Below are positions 11,928 through 19,856 of a stretch of DNA of 64,000 nt, one piece after another. This DNA comes from Pseudoalteromonas galatheae. Its GTDB lineage: Bacteria; Pseudomonadota; Gammaproteobacteria; Enterobacterales; Alteromonadaceae. The translations under genes were made by a program, and so were the position numbers. The stretch is taken from NCBI RefSeq assembly GCF_005886105.2, contig NZ_PNCO02000001.1, forward strand, positions 744,001 through 808,000, in the 5' to 3' direction. The notes beneath the pieces were generated by a model. That model had not been told where the DNA came from. It saw only the letters and a list, made by a program, of their open reading frames with translations, and ran no database searches. Each line of letters starts with the position of its first letter. The first letter of the stretch is position 1.

Positions 11928-11963
11928 TAGACTAACGTATGCGAATAATACAAAGAAGTTAGA

Positions 11964-14390
11964 ATGACCAAATCTAAATTGTCGTCTGAAAAAGCACTGC
12001 CTGCGAGCCAGCTCGCGCCATCAGTTTCGTTGACTCACATAGAAAATTGTATTCAAAACCCTTACCCAGAAGCGCTACCGTTTATTGGCCAGCAGCGTGC
12101 TCAAACCGCGCTAGACTTTGCCTTGGGAATGGAGCTACCCGGTTATAATGTCTATGTCATGGGAGAAGCGGCGCTGGGTCGTTTTACCATGGTAAAAGAC
12201 AAGCTCGAGGCGCACAGTAAAACTAAGCCAACGCCCAAAGAATGGCTGTACGTCAACAACTATGACGACCATCGTGAGCCTATCGCACTGTTTATGCAAG
12301 CGGGTGAAAGTAAGCAGCTTGAGGCAGATATTGACGCCTTTATCGATGAGATCTTAGATACTTTTCCTGCAGCTTTTGATAACCCGGGTTATCAACGCAA
12401 GAAAAAGTCGCTAGATAAAGAGTTCGAACAAAAATACGACGCTGCGATCACCGCTGTTGAGCAGCAAGCTATGAATATGAGCGTTGCACTGATAGAAGAT
12501 ACGGGAACGGTTGGTTTCGCTCCTGTGGTTGACGGTAAGCAACTTAGTGATACGGAGTTTTCAGCACTAGACGAGCATGTTCAGGCACACTTTTTAACGG
12601 CAATTGAAACATTAGAAGATGCCCTCATTGAGTCGCTTATTGAGCTGCCAAGATGGAAGCGCGAATCCTCTGAGCGCTTGCGTAATCTTAAAAAAACCAC
12701 CATCGAAATGGCGACCAAACCGCTATTAAAAGCACTTGAGCATAAGTATGCCGCACACATTGGCGTACTGCGTTATCTTAAAGATCTCAAGGTTGAAATT
12801 GTCGATGCGGTATTAGATTGGCTAGACGACGATAGTAGCAGCGACGAAAACAAAGACGACTTTGATTCAAAGGGAATGCTCACTGACTTTTTTGCGCCCA
12901 ATATTCTGGTTGAGTTTAAAGAAGACGATCCTGCGCCTGTGGTGTACGAGCCAAATCCGACCTTTGGTAATATCTTTGGTAAGGTGGAATATGCAACCTC
13001 CCAAGGTAATTTGATCACTAGCTATCGCTCTATTCAAGCCGGTGCATTGCACCGCGCCAATGGCGGCTATCTGATCATGGATGCAGAAAAAGTTATGGCT
13101 AACGCGCAAGTGTGGGATGGCCTTAAACTGTCGCTGAAAACCCACCAAATTAAAAATGACCTACCGTATCAAGACAATTCGGTGGGCAGCAGCTTTACCT
13201 TAAAGCCGCAGCTAATTCCGTTGGATGTCAAAATTATTCTATTGGGGTCGCGAGACCTGTATTACACCATAGGTGAGTACGATGAAGAGTTTGCAGAGCT
13301 ATTTAGAGTGCTCGCTGATTTTGATTACTACTTACCAAGCTCGGACAAAATGCAGTATCAATTTATCACTAAGGTGATGGAATACTGCAATGATACCTTG
13401 AAGATTGAGCTTAGCTCAGCGGCGCTGGCGCGGATGCTTAAATTTAGCTATCGCCAAGCGGAGCACCACAGTAAGCTTTCGGCGCGCTTTGCTGATGTTT
13501 TGGAGCTGGTGGCAGAAGCCAGTTTTTATGCCAAGCAAGATGGCGTAAACCAAATTGCCGCTAATCACATCGATGAGGCGATAGCCGGAAAAGAATATCG
13601 AACAGGACAGTTAAGTGAAAACATGCTCAGCGATATTCAAGAAGGGCATACCTTGATTGCAACCGAAGGCACCGCAATTGGTAAGGTAAATGGCCTGACG
13701 GTACTGCATATTGGTGACACCGCATTTGGTACGCCTGCGCGTATTACCTCTACGGTATACGCGGGTGCTGACGGGGTGATTGACGTTGAACGTGAGGTAG
13801 ACTTAGGTAAGTCAATTCACTCAAAAGGCGTGATGCTGCTTACGGGTTACCTAGGTAACAAGTATGCGCAAGACTTTAGCCTGACACTTAGCGCAAATAT
13901 TGCCATTGAACAAAATTATGGTTTTATTGACGGTGATAGCGCATCACTTGCAGAGCTTTGTGCGCTGCTATCGGCTGTGACGCAACTGCCCGTGGATCAA
14001 TCGTTAGCGCTCACCGGTTCAATTAACCAACACGGTGAAGTACAAGCCATTGGTGGTGTAAACGAAAAAATCGAAGGCTTCTTTAAACTCTGCAAAATGC
14101 GAGGTCTCACAGGTAAGCAAGGGGTGATCGTCCCTGAATCTAACAAGGTCAACTTAGTGTTAGATGATGAAGTGATTGCAGCTGTTGAAAAAGGCTTATT
14201 CCATGTCTATGCCGTTGCTACAGTAGATGAAGCGCTTAGCTTGTTAATGGATAGACCAGCAGGAGAGCTTAGCGATGAAGGCTATCCTGAAAACAGTATC
14301 AATGCAGTTGCAATGGCGAAACTTGAGCGTATTGCAAAAGTAGTAAACGGCGATGACGACAAAGGAGAAGAAAACCATGACGACAACTAA
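11964..14390 (+). CDS. Lon-family ATP-dependent protease (AsrA/YcbZ type)
   Basis: Soluble AAA+ serine protease related to LonB, YcbZ and Pseudomonas AsrA. 808 aa. The Ser-Lys catalytic dyad of the Lon proteolytic domain is visible as GDSAS (Ser659) and GGVNEKIEGF (Lys702). The AAA+ part is split by a long helical insert (about 105-300). The P-loop position reads MGEAALGRF (66-74), with Arg where a classical Walker A has Lys; a Walker B-like GGYLIMDAEKV follows at 367-377. The FKBP gene begins inside its last codons, so the two are coupled. A role in protein quality control or heat stress is inference from the family. Confidence 0.88.
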   Translation: MTKSKLSSEKALPASQLAPSVSLTHIENCIQNPYPEALPFIGQQRAQTALDFALGMELPGYNVYVMGEAALGRFTMVKDKLEAHSKTKPTPKEWLYVNNYDDHREPIALFMQAGESKQLEADIDAFIDEILDTFPAAFDNPGYQRKKKSLDKEFEQKYDAAITAVEQQAMNMSVALIEDTGTVGFAPVVDGKQLSDTEFSALDEHVQAHFLTAIETLEDALIESLIELPRWKRESSERLRNLKKTTIEMATKPLLKALEHKYAAHIGVLRYLKDLKVEIVDAVLDWLDDDSSSDENKDDFDSKGMLTDFFAPNILVEFKEDDPAPVVYEPNPTFGNIFGKVEYATSQGNLITSYRSIQAGALHRANGGYLIMDAEKVMANAQVWDGLKLSLKTHQIKNDLPYQDNSVGSSFTLKPQLIPLDVKIILLGSRDLYYTIGEYDEEFAELFRVLADFDYYLPSSDKMQYQFITKVMEYCNDTLKIELSSAALARMLKFSYRQAEHHSKLSARFADVLELVAEASFYAKQDGVNQIAANHIDEAIAGKEYRTGQLSENMLSDIQEGHTLIATEGTAIGKVNGLTVLHIGDTAFGTPARITSTVYAGADGVIDVEREVDLGKSIHSKGVMLLTGYLGNKYAQDFSLTLSANIAIEQNYGFIDGDSASLAELCALLSAVTQLPVDQSLALTGSINQHGEVQAIGGVNEKIEGFFKLCKMRGLTGKQGVIVPESNKVNLVLDDEVIAAVEKGLFHVYAVATVDEALSLLMDRPAGELSDEGYPENSINAVAMAKLERIAKVVNGDDDKGEENHDDN

Positions 14391-14856
14391 TATTATCCTC
14401 GTTATTGTTGCACTGGTGATTGCGGTGGTGTTTTTTCGTGGTGGTCAGAAACAAAAGCAGCTTGCGCAGTTTAATCGAATTCAAGCAGCTGACTTTTTGA
14501 AAGAAAACGAAAAGCGCACAGAGGTACATAAAACTGACTCAGGTCTCCAGTACGAAATAATAACTCAAACTGACGGTGGCAAACAGCCAAATGCAACGAG
14601 CAAAGTTAAAGTGCATTATCATGGTACTTTACTTGACGGCTCCGTATTCGACAGCTCAGTACTGCGTGACCAACCTATCAGCTTTGGGCTTAATCAAGTG
14701 ATCCCTGGTTGGACCGAAGGCGTGCAGTTGATGAGCGAAGGGGATAAATACCGCTTTTGGATTGGTCCAGACTTAGGCTATGGTGACCGTGCTGCAGGTA
14801 AAATCGAACCGGGTTCGTTATTAGTGTTTGAAGTTGAGCTGCTTGCGGTAGAGTGA
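14377..14856 (+). CDS. Membrane-anchored FKBP-type peptidyl-prolyl isomerase
   Basis: Prolyl cis-trans isomerase. The ATG at 14377 has a strong site (AAAGGAGAAG) upstream and overlaps the protease gene by 14 bases. 159 aa: one N-terminal membrane helix (NIILVIVALVIAVVFF), a charged linker, then a complete FKBP_C domain with VKVHYHGTLLDGSVFDSS, PGWTEGVQLMSEGDKY and the terminal GSLLVFEVELLAVE. Topology suggests the catalytic domain is either cytoplasmic or periplasmic; the basic residues after the helix (RGGQKQKQ) favour the cytoplasm. Coupling to a protease suggests a protein-folding quality-control role. Confidence 0.88.
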   Translation: MTTTNIILVIVALVIAVVFFRGGQKQKQLAQFNRIQAADFLKENEKRTEVHKTDSGLQYEIITQTDGGKQPNATSKVKVHYHGTLLDGSVFDSSVLRDQPISFGLNQVIPGWTEGVQLMSEGDKYRFWIGPDLGYGDRAAGKIEPGSLLVFEVELLAVE

Positions 14857-14876
14857 TCGGTGTTATAGTTGTGCAA

Positions 14877-14939
14877 GGCGCTACATCATGTAGGTTGAAT
14901 AAGGGTAGCGCCATAGGTTGTTTATAGAACAACAACCTA
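14877..14939. terminator. Two consecutive hairpins between convergent genes
   Basis: GGCGCTAC (14877-14884) pairs with GTAGCGCC (14905-14912), and TAGGTTGTT (14914-14922) pairs with AACAACCTA (14931-14939). They fill the gap between the plus-strand FKBP gene and the minus-strand yjf-type operon, and probably act as a bidirectional end point. Confidence 0.5.
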
Positions 14940-14965
14940 GATAAATCTACAATAAATACAGCCAA

Positions 14966-15292
14966 CTACTTCTTTTTATTTTCTGTATAGCGACTAAGTA
15001 GCATATTGGCGACTTGTTGCTTTACAGCCCGTTTGTCGTTAGGGTCAACGCTAAAACGTTCTGCTAATAGTACGATTTCATCATCGGTTAGATTGAAGGA
15101 TAAGCGTTGCCGAGTTTTCTTCGATTTAACTTCTAAATCAAGGATCTTTCTGATCATATCGGATGGTGTTAGCTCTTCGTCTATTGCCTGTTTTTTAATG
15201 CTTTTTTGTACTTCAGTGGTTAAATCGAAGGCCATTTGTGTGGCCCTCAATGCGACTTCTTGACGTTTCCACTTGTCTTCTCTTGTGGTCAC
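14966..15292 (-). CDS. Unknown 108-aa protein with ribbon-helix-helix-like segment, end of the pspA locus
   Basis: I do not recognise the family. The frame is open to 15340, but a GTG at 15290-15292 overlaps the TGA of the upstream gene (GTGA) and has TGGAGC before it, so I start there. The protein is charged and helical: a segment resembling the beta-strand and two helices of MetJ/Arc-type DNA-binding proteins (QKSIKKQAIDEELTPSDMIRKIL), then a second helical pair (LTDDEIVLLAERF and KRAVKQQVANMLLSRY), and a lysine-rich tail. As last gene of the PspA-type operon it could be the locus regulator or an accessory structural protein; neither is shown. Confidence 0.7.
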   Translation of the reverse strand: MTTREDKWKRQEVALRATQMAFDLTTEVQKSIKKQAIDEELTPSDMIRKILDLEVKSKKTRQRLSFNLTDDEIVLLAERFSVDPNDKRAVKQQVANMLLSRYTENKKK

Positions 15293-15927
15293 GAGTTCGC
15301 TCCAGGGAATAGGTCGACAATATCGCTCAGTGGTCGGCACATGGTTAGTGACACGTCAGTTTCTCCCCCATCCCAGATTTCGATATTGATAGCGAATTTT
15401 TCGTCAGGACTAAGTAACTCAATAACTTCACATACTTCGCCACTTTCATCTTGATAGCGTGGCAAGGTGCGACCGCGATAATCGCTATCGTAAAAATAGC
15501 AAACGTAGGGCGCTTCACTTTGTTGATAGCTTTTACCTAAAAATCGCTCGAAAGCCTCTGGAGTGGCCTGCGTGTCGATGTGGGTCAGTGCTTCTTCATC
15601 GAAAATACGCGCAAATTCATCAAGTGTAAAAATAGCATCGACGTCTTCTCTTTGGATTTTGATAGAGAAGTTAGCGTATTCCTCACCGTCACTTTGTTCA
15701 ATTTGCAAAAAAGTAATGTTACCTGAATCACTTTCGAGAACAAATTCATATGCAGCGCTGCGTTCAAATTGGTAAGTTTGTACGCCAACCACTTTGAGGG
15801 TTTGTCCCTTGAGCCAGCTAGGATAAGCGAACGAATCAATGATGGTGAGCATATCCCCAACCTTCAGATCTTTTGCATGAGTAAGCTGTCGCTCAGGAGT
15901 TTTTTTTGATTTAAAAAAGCCAAACAT
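15289..15927 (-). CDS. yjfK: YjfK-like protein (DUF2491/DUF4178-type)
   Basis: 212 aa, no signal peptide or membrane helix. It begins MFGFFKSKK and contains a beta-rich domain (LKVGDMLTIIDSFAYPSWLKG through ITFLQIEQSDGEEYANF) followed by an acidic C-terminal half. Length, start and position directly after a yjfI-pspA pair match the YjfK family of the E. coli yjfIJKLMC operon; the N-terminal half also resembles DUF4178. Exact family assignment needs a profile search. It is separated from pspA by an attenuating terminator and overlaps the next gene by four bases. Confidence 0.7.
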   Translation of the reverse strand: MFGFFKSKKTPERQLTHAKDLKVGDMLTIIDSFAYPSWLKGQTLKVVGVQTYQFERSAAYEFVLESDSGNITFLQIEQSDGEEYANFSIKIQREDVDAIFTLDEFARIFDEEALTHIDTQATPEAFERFLGKSYQQSEAPYVCYFYDSDYRGRTLPRYQDESGEVCEVIELLSPDEKFAINIEIWDGGETDVSLTMCRPLSDIVDLFPGANS

Positions 15928-15952
15928 AATGCACCTACATAATCAAAAAGGG

Positions 15953-15978
15953 AAAAAAGGAGGCGAGGCCTCCTTTTT
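15953..15978 (-). terminator. Intrinsic terminator between pspA and yjfK
   Basis: Read on the minus strand, AAAAAGGAGGC, a 3-base loop and GCCTCCTTTTT form an 11-bp stem that runs into a T-tract. It lies 16 bases past the pspA stop and 26 bases before yjfK. It should end part of the transcripts there, giving more yjfI-pspA message than yjfK message. Confidence 0.8.
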
Positions 15979-15993
15979 CTAATCAGTAAATAA

Positions 15994-16683
15994 TTAGTTG
16001 CTTTGTTTAGCTCTAATACGTTCAAGAATATCATTACTTTTTTGCGTAGATCCAATTCCCGCCTCTGCCATTTTGGCTTTTAGGTCTGCACCCGTTGCAG
16101 CCGCTTCAAGCTCTTTTGCCGCAGCCAGTTGATCTTGCCTATCTTGCTGGCGTTGCTTGATACGCTCAAGCGACTGGCGAGCATTTACCATAGATGACGC
16201 ATTGGTATTTAGCGTGCTGTTTACTGCCATGGTTGCTTTTTGAACGCTGTCTGTGGTTTTTACCATTGTCAGCTGGCGTTGGTTTTCTTTAATCGTTTTT
16301 TCAGCTTCTTTGATCTGCTGTTTTAACAGGATCACATGTTTACTAAAGCCGTCTAGCACTTGCTGATGCTCTGCGCGCTCAACTTCAAATTCACCGATTT
16401 TCTCTGCGATTTCTACCGCTAAAGCTTCGTTACCTTTTTCGAGCGCTTGTCCTGCATAGTTTTCATGCTCGATAATGCTTTCGTCAAGTGCAGCTAATTT
16501 GCGTTTTGTCTGCATCTCTTTCGCCATTACTTCTGTTAAGCTCTTTTTGGCTTTAGCTAATGCGTTTTGTGCGTCAGCAATTTCTTGCTCAAAAATACGA
16601 ATGCCATTTGCATCAACAATTGACTCACCAACTTCTCTAGCGCCACCACGAACAGCAGTAAATAATTTCTTTAAAATACTCAT
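15994..16683 (-). CDS. PspA/IM30 family membrane-stress protein (YjfJ-like)
   Basis: Bacterial ESCRT-III-like coiled-coil protein that coats and protects the inner membrane under stress. 229 aa. The N-terminal segment SILKKLFTAVRGGAREVGESIVDANGIRIFEQEIADA matches the PspA start region in layout, followed by long heptad-repeat helices (about 25-150) and a Gln/Arg/Lys-rich C-terminal helix. The context (YjfI ahead, YjfK behind) fits the YjfJ branch rather than classical PspA with PspBC and PspF, none of which is nearby. Confidence 0.9.
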   Translation of the reverse strand: MSILKKLFTAVRGGAREVGESIVDANGIRIFEQEIADAQNALAKAKKSLTEVMAKEMQTKRKLAALDESIIEHENYAGQALEKGNEALAVEIAEKIGEFEVERAEHQQVLDGFSKHVILLKQQIKEAEKTIKENQRQLTMVKTTDSVQKATMAVNSTLNTNASSMVNARQSLERIKQRQQDRQDQLAAAKELEAAATGADLKAKMAEAGIGSTQKSNDILERIRAKQSN

Positions 16684-16698
16684 TTCACAACTCCAATA

Positions 16699-17118
16699 TT
16701 ACTCATTCAAATACACAGTCACGGCTTCCAATGCTTCGATTGCATTGTCCGCGAGGGTGACCAGTTCGTGCGTGATCTCATCAATTGAGGAGGAAACGGC
16801 TAGAGCACCAAATATCGCATACTGCTCATCAATTTTAGCAAACGCACTCAGCGGGATCGGCACATTCAGTTTTAATAGTGCTTCATTTAACTCGTTTAGC
16901 AACTCAGGCTTTACCTCATTCTCTTTAAATAGGTAACTAATGCATACAAGTTGTTCTTCAGTCTGAGTCACAAAAATTGGTAATTCGTCATTTCCGTCAA
17001 CAATCACTTGCAATACATCTTGCTCGCCTTCATTGGCGATTAAGAATGATTCGAAGTTAGCACCTTCTGTTTCAAATGATGCTAATTTGATTGATAGTTC
17101 ATTTAATTCCATCTTCAT
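16699..17118 (-). CDS. yjfI: YjfI-like protein (DUF2170)
   Basis: 139-aa acidic cytoplasmic protein. It resembles DUF2170 by length, by segments such as ILVNEGEQ-type turns (here FLIANEGEQDVLQVIVDGND) and LPIFVTQTEEQLVCISYLFKENEV, and by its fixed place just ahead of a pspA homologue. In this family it is a partner of the YjfJ-type PspA; its mechanism is not known. It is the first gene downstream of the paired palindromes at 17133-17183, 15 bases upstream of pspA. Confidence 0.82.
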   Translation of the reverse strand: MKMELNELSIKLASFETEGANFESFLIANEGEQDVLQVIVDGNDELPIFVTQTEEQLVCISYLFKENEVKPELLNELNEALLKLNVPIPLSAFAKIDEQYAIFGALAVSSSIDEITHELVTLADNAIEALEAVTVYLNE

Positions 17119-17132
17119 TTACCTTTTTTGTT

Positions 17133-17183
17133 TTGACATATTATGTCTGAGTTAAGAGTTGCACGTAAGACATAATATGTCAA
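17133..17183. promoter_or_regulatory. Inverted pair of near-palindromes, candidate operator for yjfI-pspA
   Basis: TTGACATATTATGTCT (17133-17148) and AGACATAATATGTCAA (17168-17183) are exact reverse complements, and each arm is itself a near-palindrome (GACATA-T-TATGTC). Centres are 35 bp apart. The element lies 15 bases upstream of the yjfI ATG and ends 10 bases before the aminopropyltransferase stop. TTGACA inside the first arm also resembles a -35 box, though only on the plus strand. Two dimeric operator sites are the simplest reading; a large mRNA hairpin is the alternative. Confidence 0.6.
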
Positions 17184-17193
17184 TGGCCGTGCG

Positions 17194-18930
17194 CTAATTT
17201 TTATACAACTCATCTTCTGTTTGCCATGCTTGGCGATAATAATCGTATAGTCTTCCCGTTCCTAACTGGTTGACTTCAATATCTTTTGCTCCATCAAAAA
17301 AGCGATTTGGGAAAGCGAAAGTAGCAAGTAAATACTCTTTATTTATCCAGTTACTTGGGACAGGTAAAGTCTCGATCGACCTGATCCTAGCACTTGCCGG
17401 TTGTCCAGCTCTCGTAGCGATTGTCCAACCCCATTGGCCAAATGAGGGAATATTCTGCTGATATTGCTCAACATGCGTAAACCCGGCATGCTTTACCGTT
17501 TTAGCTATGCTAATAAACGCTTTTTTGGCGTGATAGGGAGACGTTGATTGAATAGCGAGTGCGCCATCGGGTGCCAGTAATTGACGTACATGATTATAAA
17601 AGTAGTCGCTATATAGCTTATTCAAATCAGGGTGATTTGGGTCGGGTAAATCAATAATGATAGTGTCAAATTGTCTACCTTGGTCGAGCATTTTCTCTAC
17701 TTCTAAAAATGCATCTGCAACGATAACGGTTGCTCTTGGGTCATTTAACGCATCGCCATTTAATTGAGTTAATTGACTAGTGATGTTCGGTCTAGCGGGG
17801 TAGGGCTGCCCTTGTAGTCCAAATAGTGAGAGCAGTTGCCCATCCAAATCGATTAAGGTTGCATTTTCAACAGGCCATTCAAGTACATCTCGAAGTGCCA
17901 AACCATCTCCGCCGCCAATGATTAATACCTTTTCGCGACGGTTGGATGCCAGCATTGCAGGATACACGAGCATAGTGTGATAGATCTGTTCATCAACAGA
18001 TGAAAACTGTAATCGACCATTTAAGAATAAGTCGTTAATTGGCATCGGTTGTGCGCGGCTTAATCGCTCGGTGATGACTACATGTTGGTACTTCGTTGAT
18101 TCTGAATAGATCACTTTGTCTTTGTAAAGCACATTGCTGAGGTCTTTCATCCAATTGGAGCCGTGGCTCAGAATAACGAAAAAAACTCCCAATAGGACAA
18201 AGTGACACGCGAATAATAACTTAGCGAAACGGACGTGAACATGATAACGCCATAGGAAGATAAGTCCTGCAATGATATTAAATAGTGCAGTCCACGCTGC
18301 TGCTTGCATTATTGGTAGCGCAAGCATTATCGTGACCCAAATGGCAGCACCAACACCTGCACCGATATAATCTGCACCGTAGATGGTGCCTGCGTTATTT
18401 TCAAGGAAACGACCGTACACTTGTTGGCGGATCCTAGCGATCAGCGGAATTTCCATGCCGATTAAAATACCTAGGACGAGGCCGAAAACATAAGGTAGAA
18501 ATCGGGCAAATACTTGTAATTGCTCAAATGGCATACCATCTAAGACACTATCAGGAGGCAGGCTATAAAGGCTGGAAAGTGTATGGGGCAGTGTATAAGT
18601 AAGGGCAATAACACTGGCGATCACCAAAATACTGCTCATGCCGAGCAGTGCTATTAGGCTTTCAAGCCATGCAAAAGCGGTAAAAGGATCTTTAAACCAA
18701 CGCGCTAAAAATGCGCCAATGCCCATCGCCACGATCATCGTGCCTATCATGGCATAAATCGCGCTCTCTACTGAGCCTAAAACGCGGCCCGCATAGTGGG
18801 AAAGCAAATATTCGTAGATTAGGCCGCAACCGGCCAAAATGGCCATAACGCCAATAAGTAGGGTATCGTGACCGAACAACGACCAGTTGCCGGTCACTCT
18901 TGCAGAAGTTTGTGGTGCTGATACGCTCAA
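17194..18930 (-). CDS. Membrane-bound polyamine aminopropyltransferase-like protein (spermidine synthase fold)
   Basis: 578 aa. The N-terminal half (residues 20-255) has about seven membrane helices; the C-terminal half is a spermidine-synthase-like Rossmann domain. The decarboxylated-SAM site reads LIIGGGDG (GGGDG at 339-343) and the catalytic loop IIIDLPDPNHPD (DLPDP at 427-431), both intact. Family members would aminopropylate a polyamine or a related amine at the membrane. The E. coli yjf operon carries a glutathionylspermidine-synthase-like gene, yjfC, so a polyamine-linked enzyme beside a pspA homologue is a recurring theme. It ends 76 bases before yjfI and starts 3 bases after the DUF350 gene. 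Confidence 0.88.
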   Translation of the reverse strand: MSVSAPQTSARVTGNWSLFGHDTLLIGVMAILAGCGLIYEYLLSHYAGRVLGSVESAIYAMIGTMIVAMGIGAFLARWFKDPFTAFAWLESLIALLGMSSILVIASVIALTYTLPHTLSSLYSLPPDSVLDGMPFEQLQVFARFLPYVFGLVLGILIGMEIPLIARIRQQVYGRFLENNAGTIYGADYIGAGVGAAIWVTIMLALPIMQAAAWTALFNIIAGLIFLWRYHVHVRFAKLLFACHFVLLGVFFVILSHGSNWMKDLSNVLYKDKVIYSESTKYQHVVITERLSRAQPMPINDLFLNGRLQFSSVDEQIYHTMLVYPAMLASNRREKVLIIGGGDGLALRDVLEWPVENATLIDLDGQLLSLFGLQGQPYPARPNITSQLTQLNGDALNDPRATVIVADAFLEVEKMLDQGRQFDTIIIDLPDPNHPDLNKLYSDYFYNHVRQLLAPDGALAIQSTSPYHAKKAFISIAKTVKHAGFTHVEQYQQNIPSFGQWGWTIATRAGQPASARIRSIETLPVPSNWINKEYLLATFAFPNRFFDGAKDIEVNQLGTGRLYDYYRQAWQTEDELYKN

Positions 18931-18933
18931 GGG

Positions 18934-19833
18934 TTATGCACCTAACAAACTTGCCATAGTCGTACCAATGGCAAAAGAAAGCGCGGCTGAGATGGCAGCA
19001 ACACCAATATTCTTTTGTCTGTTCACTTCATCGGAAATATCTTTACCCGCCAGAATAATTTTTATCATGGCTAGGTGTAAGACGATGAATAGCACAATAC
19101 TACCCAGTGCAGCAATACTCCAATACAGTAGACTTGAGTTAATGTTGTCTGCCACATAAGGCGCTAAACCGGACGCTGCAGTCAGTGCAAGTGCTGAGCC
19201 GATTAAAAAGCCCGCGTAGCGGATCCCGACCGCAACATTGTTGTCTTTGATTGCTTGCTGTAAACAGTCGCCACTTTTGTTGGTGCGCTTAAATAGTTGT
19301 ACTCGGTATTGGCTCACAAGCAGCATACAAATATTACCAATAATGAAGGCTGCAACCACAATAGGTAAACCATACCAGCCCTCTGTGAGTACCCAAAGCA
19401 AAGCTGAGCGGATCACAATGGCAACACTCACCACATGGCCAAAATCAATCAGTGCTGAGGTGACATTACCTTTAACGATTTCGTCATGAAGGTCCACCTT
19501 GCGTAGCGCGACTTTGTCTTGGAAAAAATGGCCGAGTTTGATAAGGACGATACCAACGATACCATAGCCCGCCATTTGTAGCGCTTCTTGAGCTAAAGAG
19601 CTGGCAAAAGCACCACTTGAAATGCCCGAAATCACAATGGCTAAGCCTGCTAAACCACCAGCAAAACTGAGGCCAAATGCAAAGTTGTCTCTTTCAGTGA
19701 TTTCATCGTTTGCATGAAGGTTAGATACCCAACCTTTGATGTATTTTAAGCTAACAAACAACGCGACGATCACCGCCATATCTATTAGCAATGCTTGGAA
19801 AGTCCAAGCTGTTAATCCGTTAAATTGGTACAT
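18934..19833 (-). CDS. DUF350 membrane protein (YjfL-like, duplicated)
   Basis: 299 aa with eight predicted membrane helices arranged as two DUF350 repeats: the first from about residue 12 to 145, the second from about 150 to 290. Each repeat has a Gly/Ala-rich helix pair (GLSFAGGLAGLAIVISGISSG; GIRYAGFLIGSALALTAASG). E. coli YjfL has a single repeat, so this is the longer form. It follows the lipoprotein gene by 23 bases and precedes the aminopropyltransferase-like gene by 3. Function unknown; it is a constant partner of pspA-type loci. Confidence 0.88.
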   Translation of the reverse strand: MYQFNGLTAWTFQALLIDMAVIVALFVSLKYIKGWVSNLHANDEITERDNFAFGLSFAGGLAGLAIVISGISSGAFASSLAQEALQMAGYGIVGIVLIKLGHFFQDKVALRKVDLHDEIVKGNVTSALIDFGHVVSVAIVIRSALLWVLTEGWYGLPIVVAAFIIGNICMLLVSQYRVQLFKRTNKSGDCLQQAIKDNNVAVGIRYAGFLIGSALALTAASGLAPYVADNINSSLLYWSIAALGSIVLFIVLHLAMIKIILAGKDISDEVNRQKNIGVAAISAALSFAIGTTMASLLGA

Positions 19834-19856
19834 GTGTTAACTCCGCTATATATGCG

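Noticed and set aside
12773..13148. Two minus-strand frames inside the Lon-like gene
   Set aside because: Shadows of a clear plus-strand gene; low-complexity Ser-rich translations.
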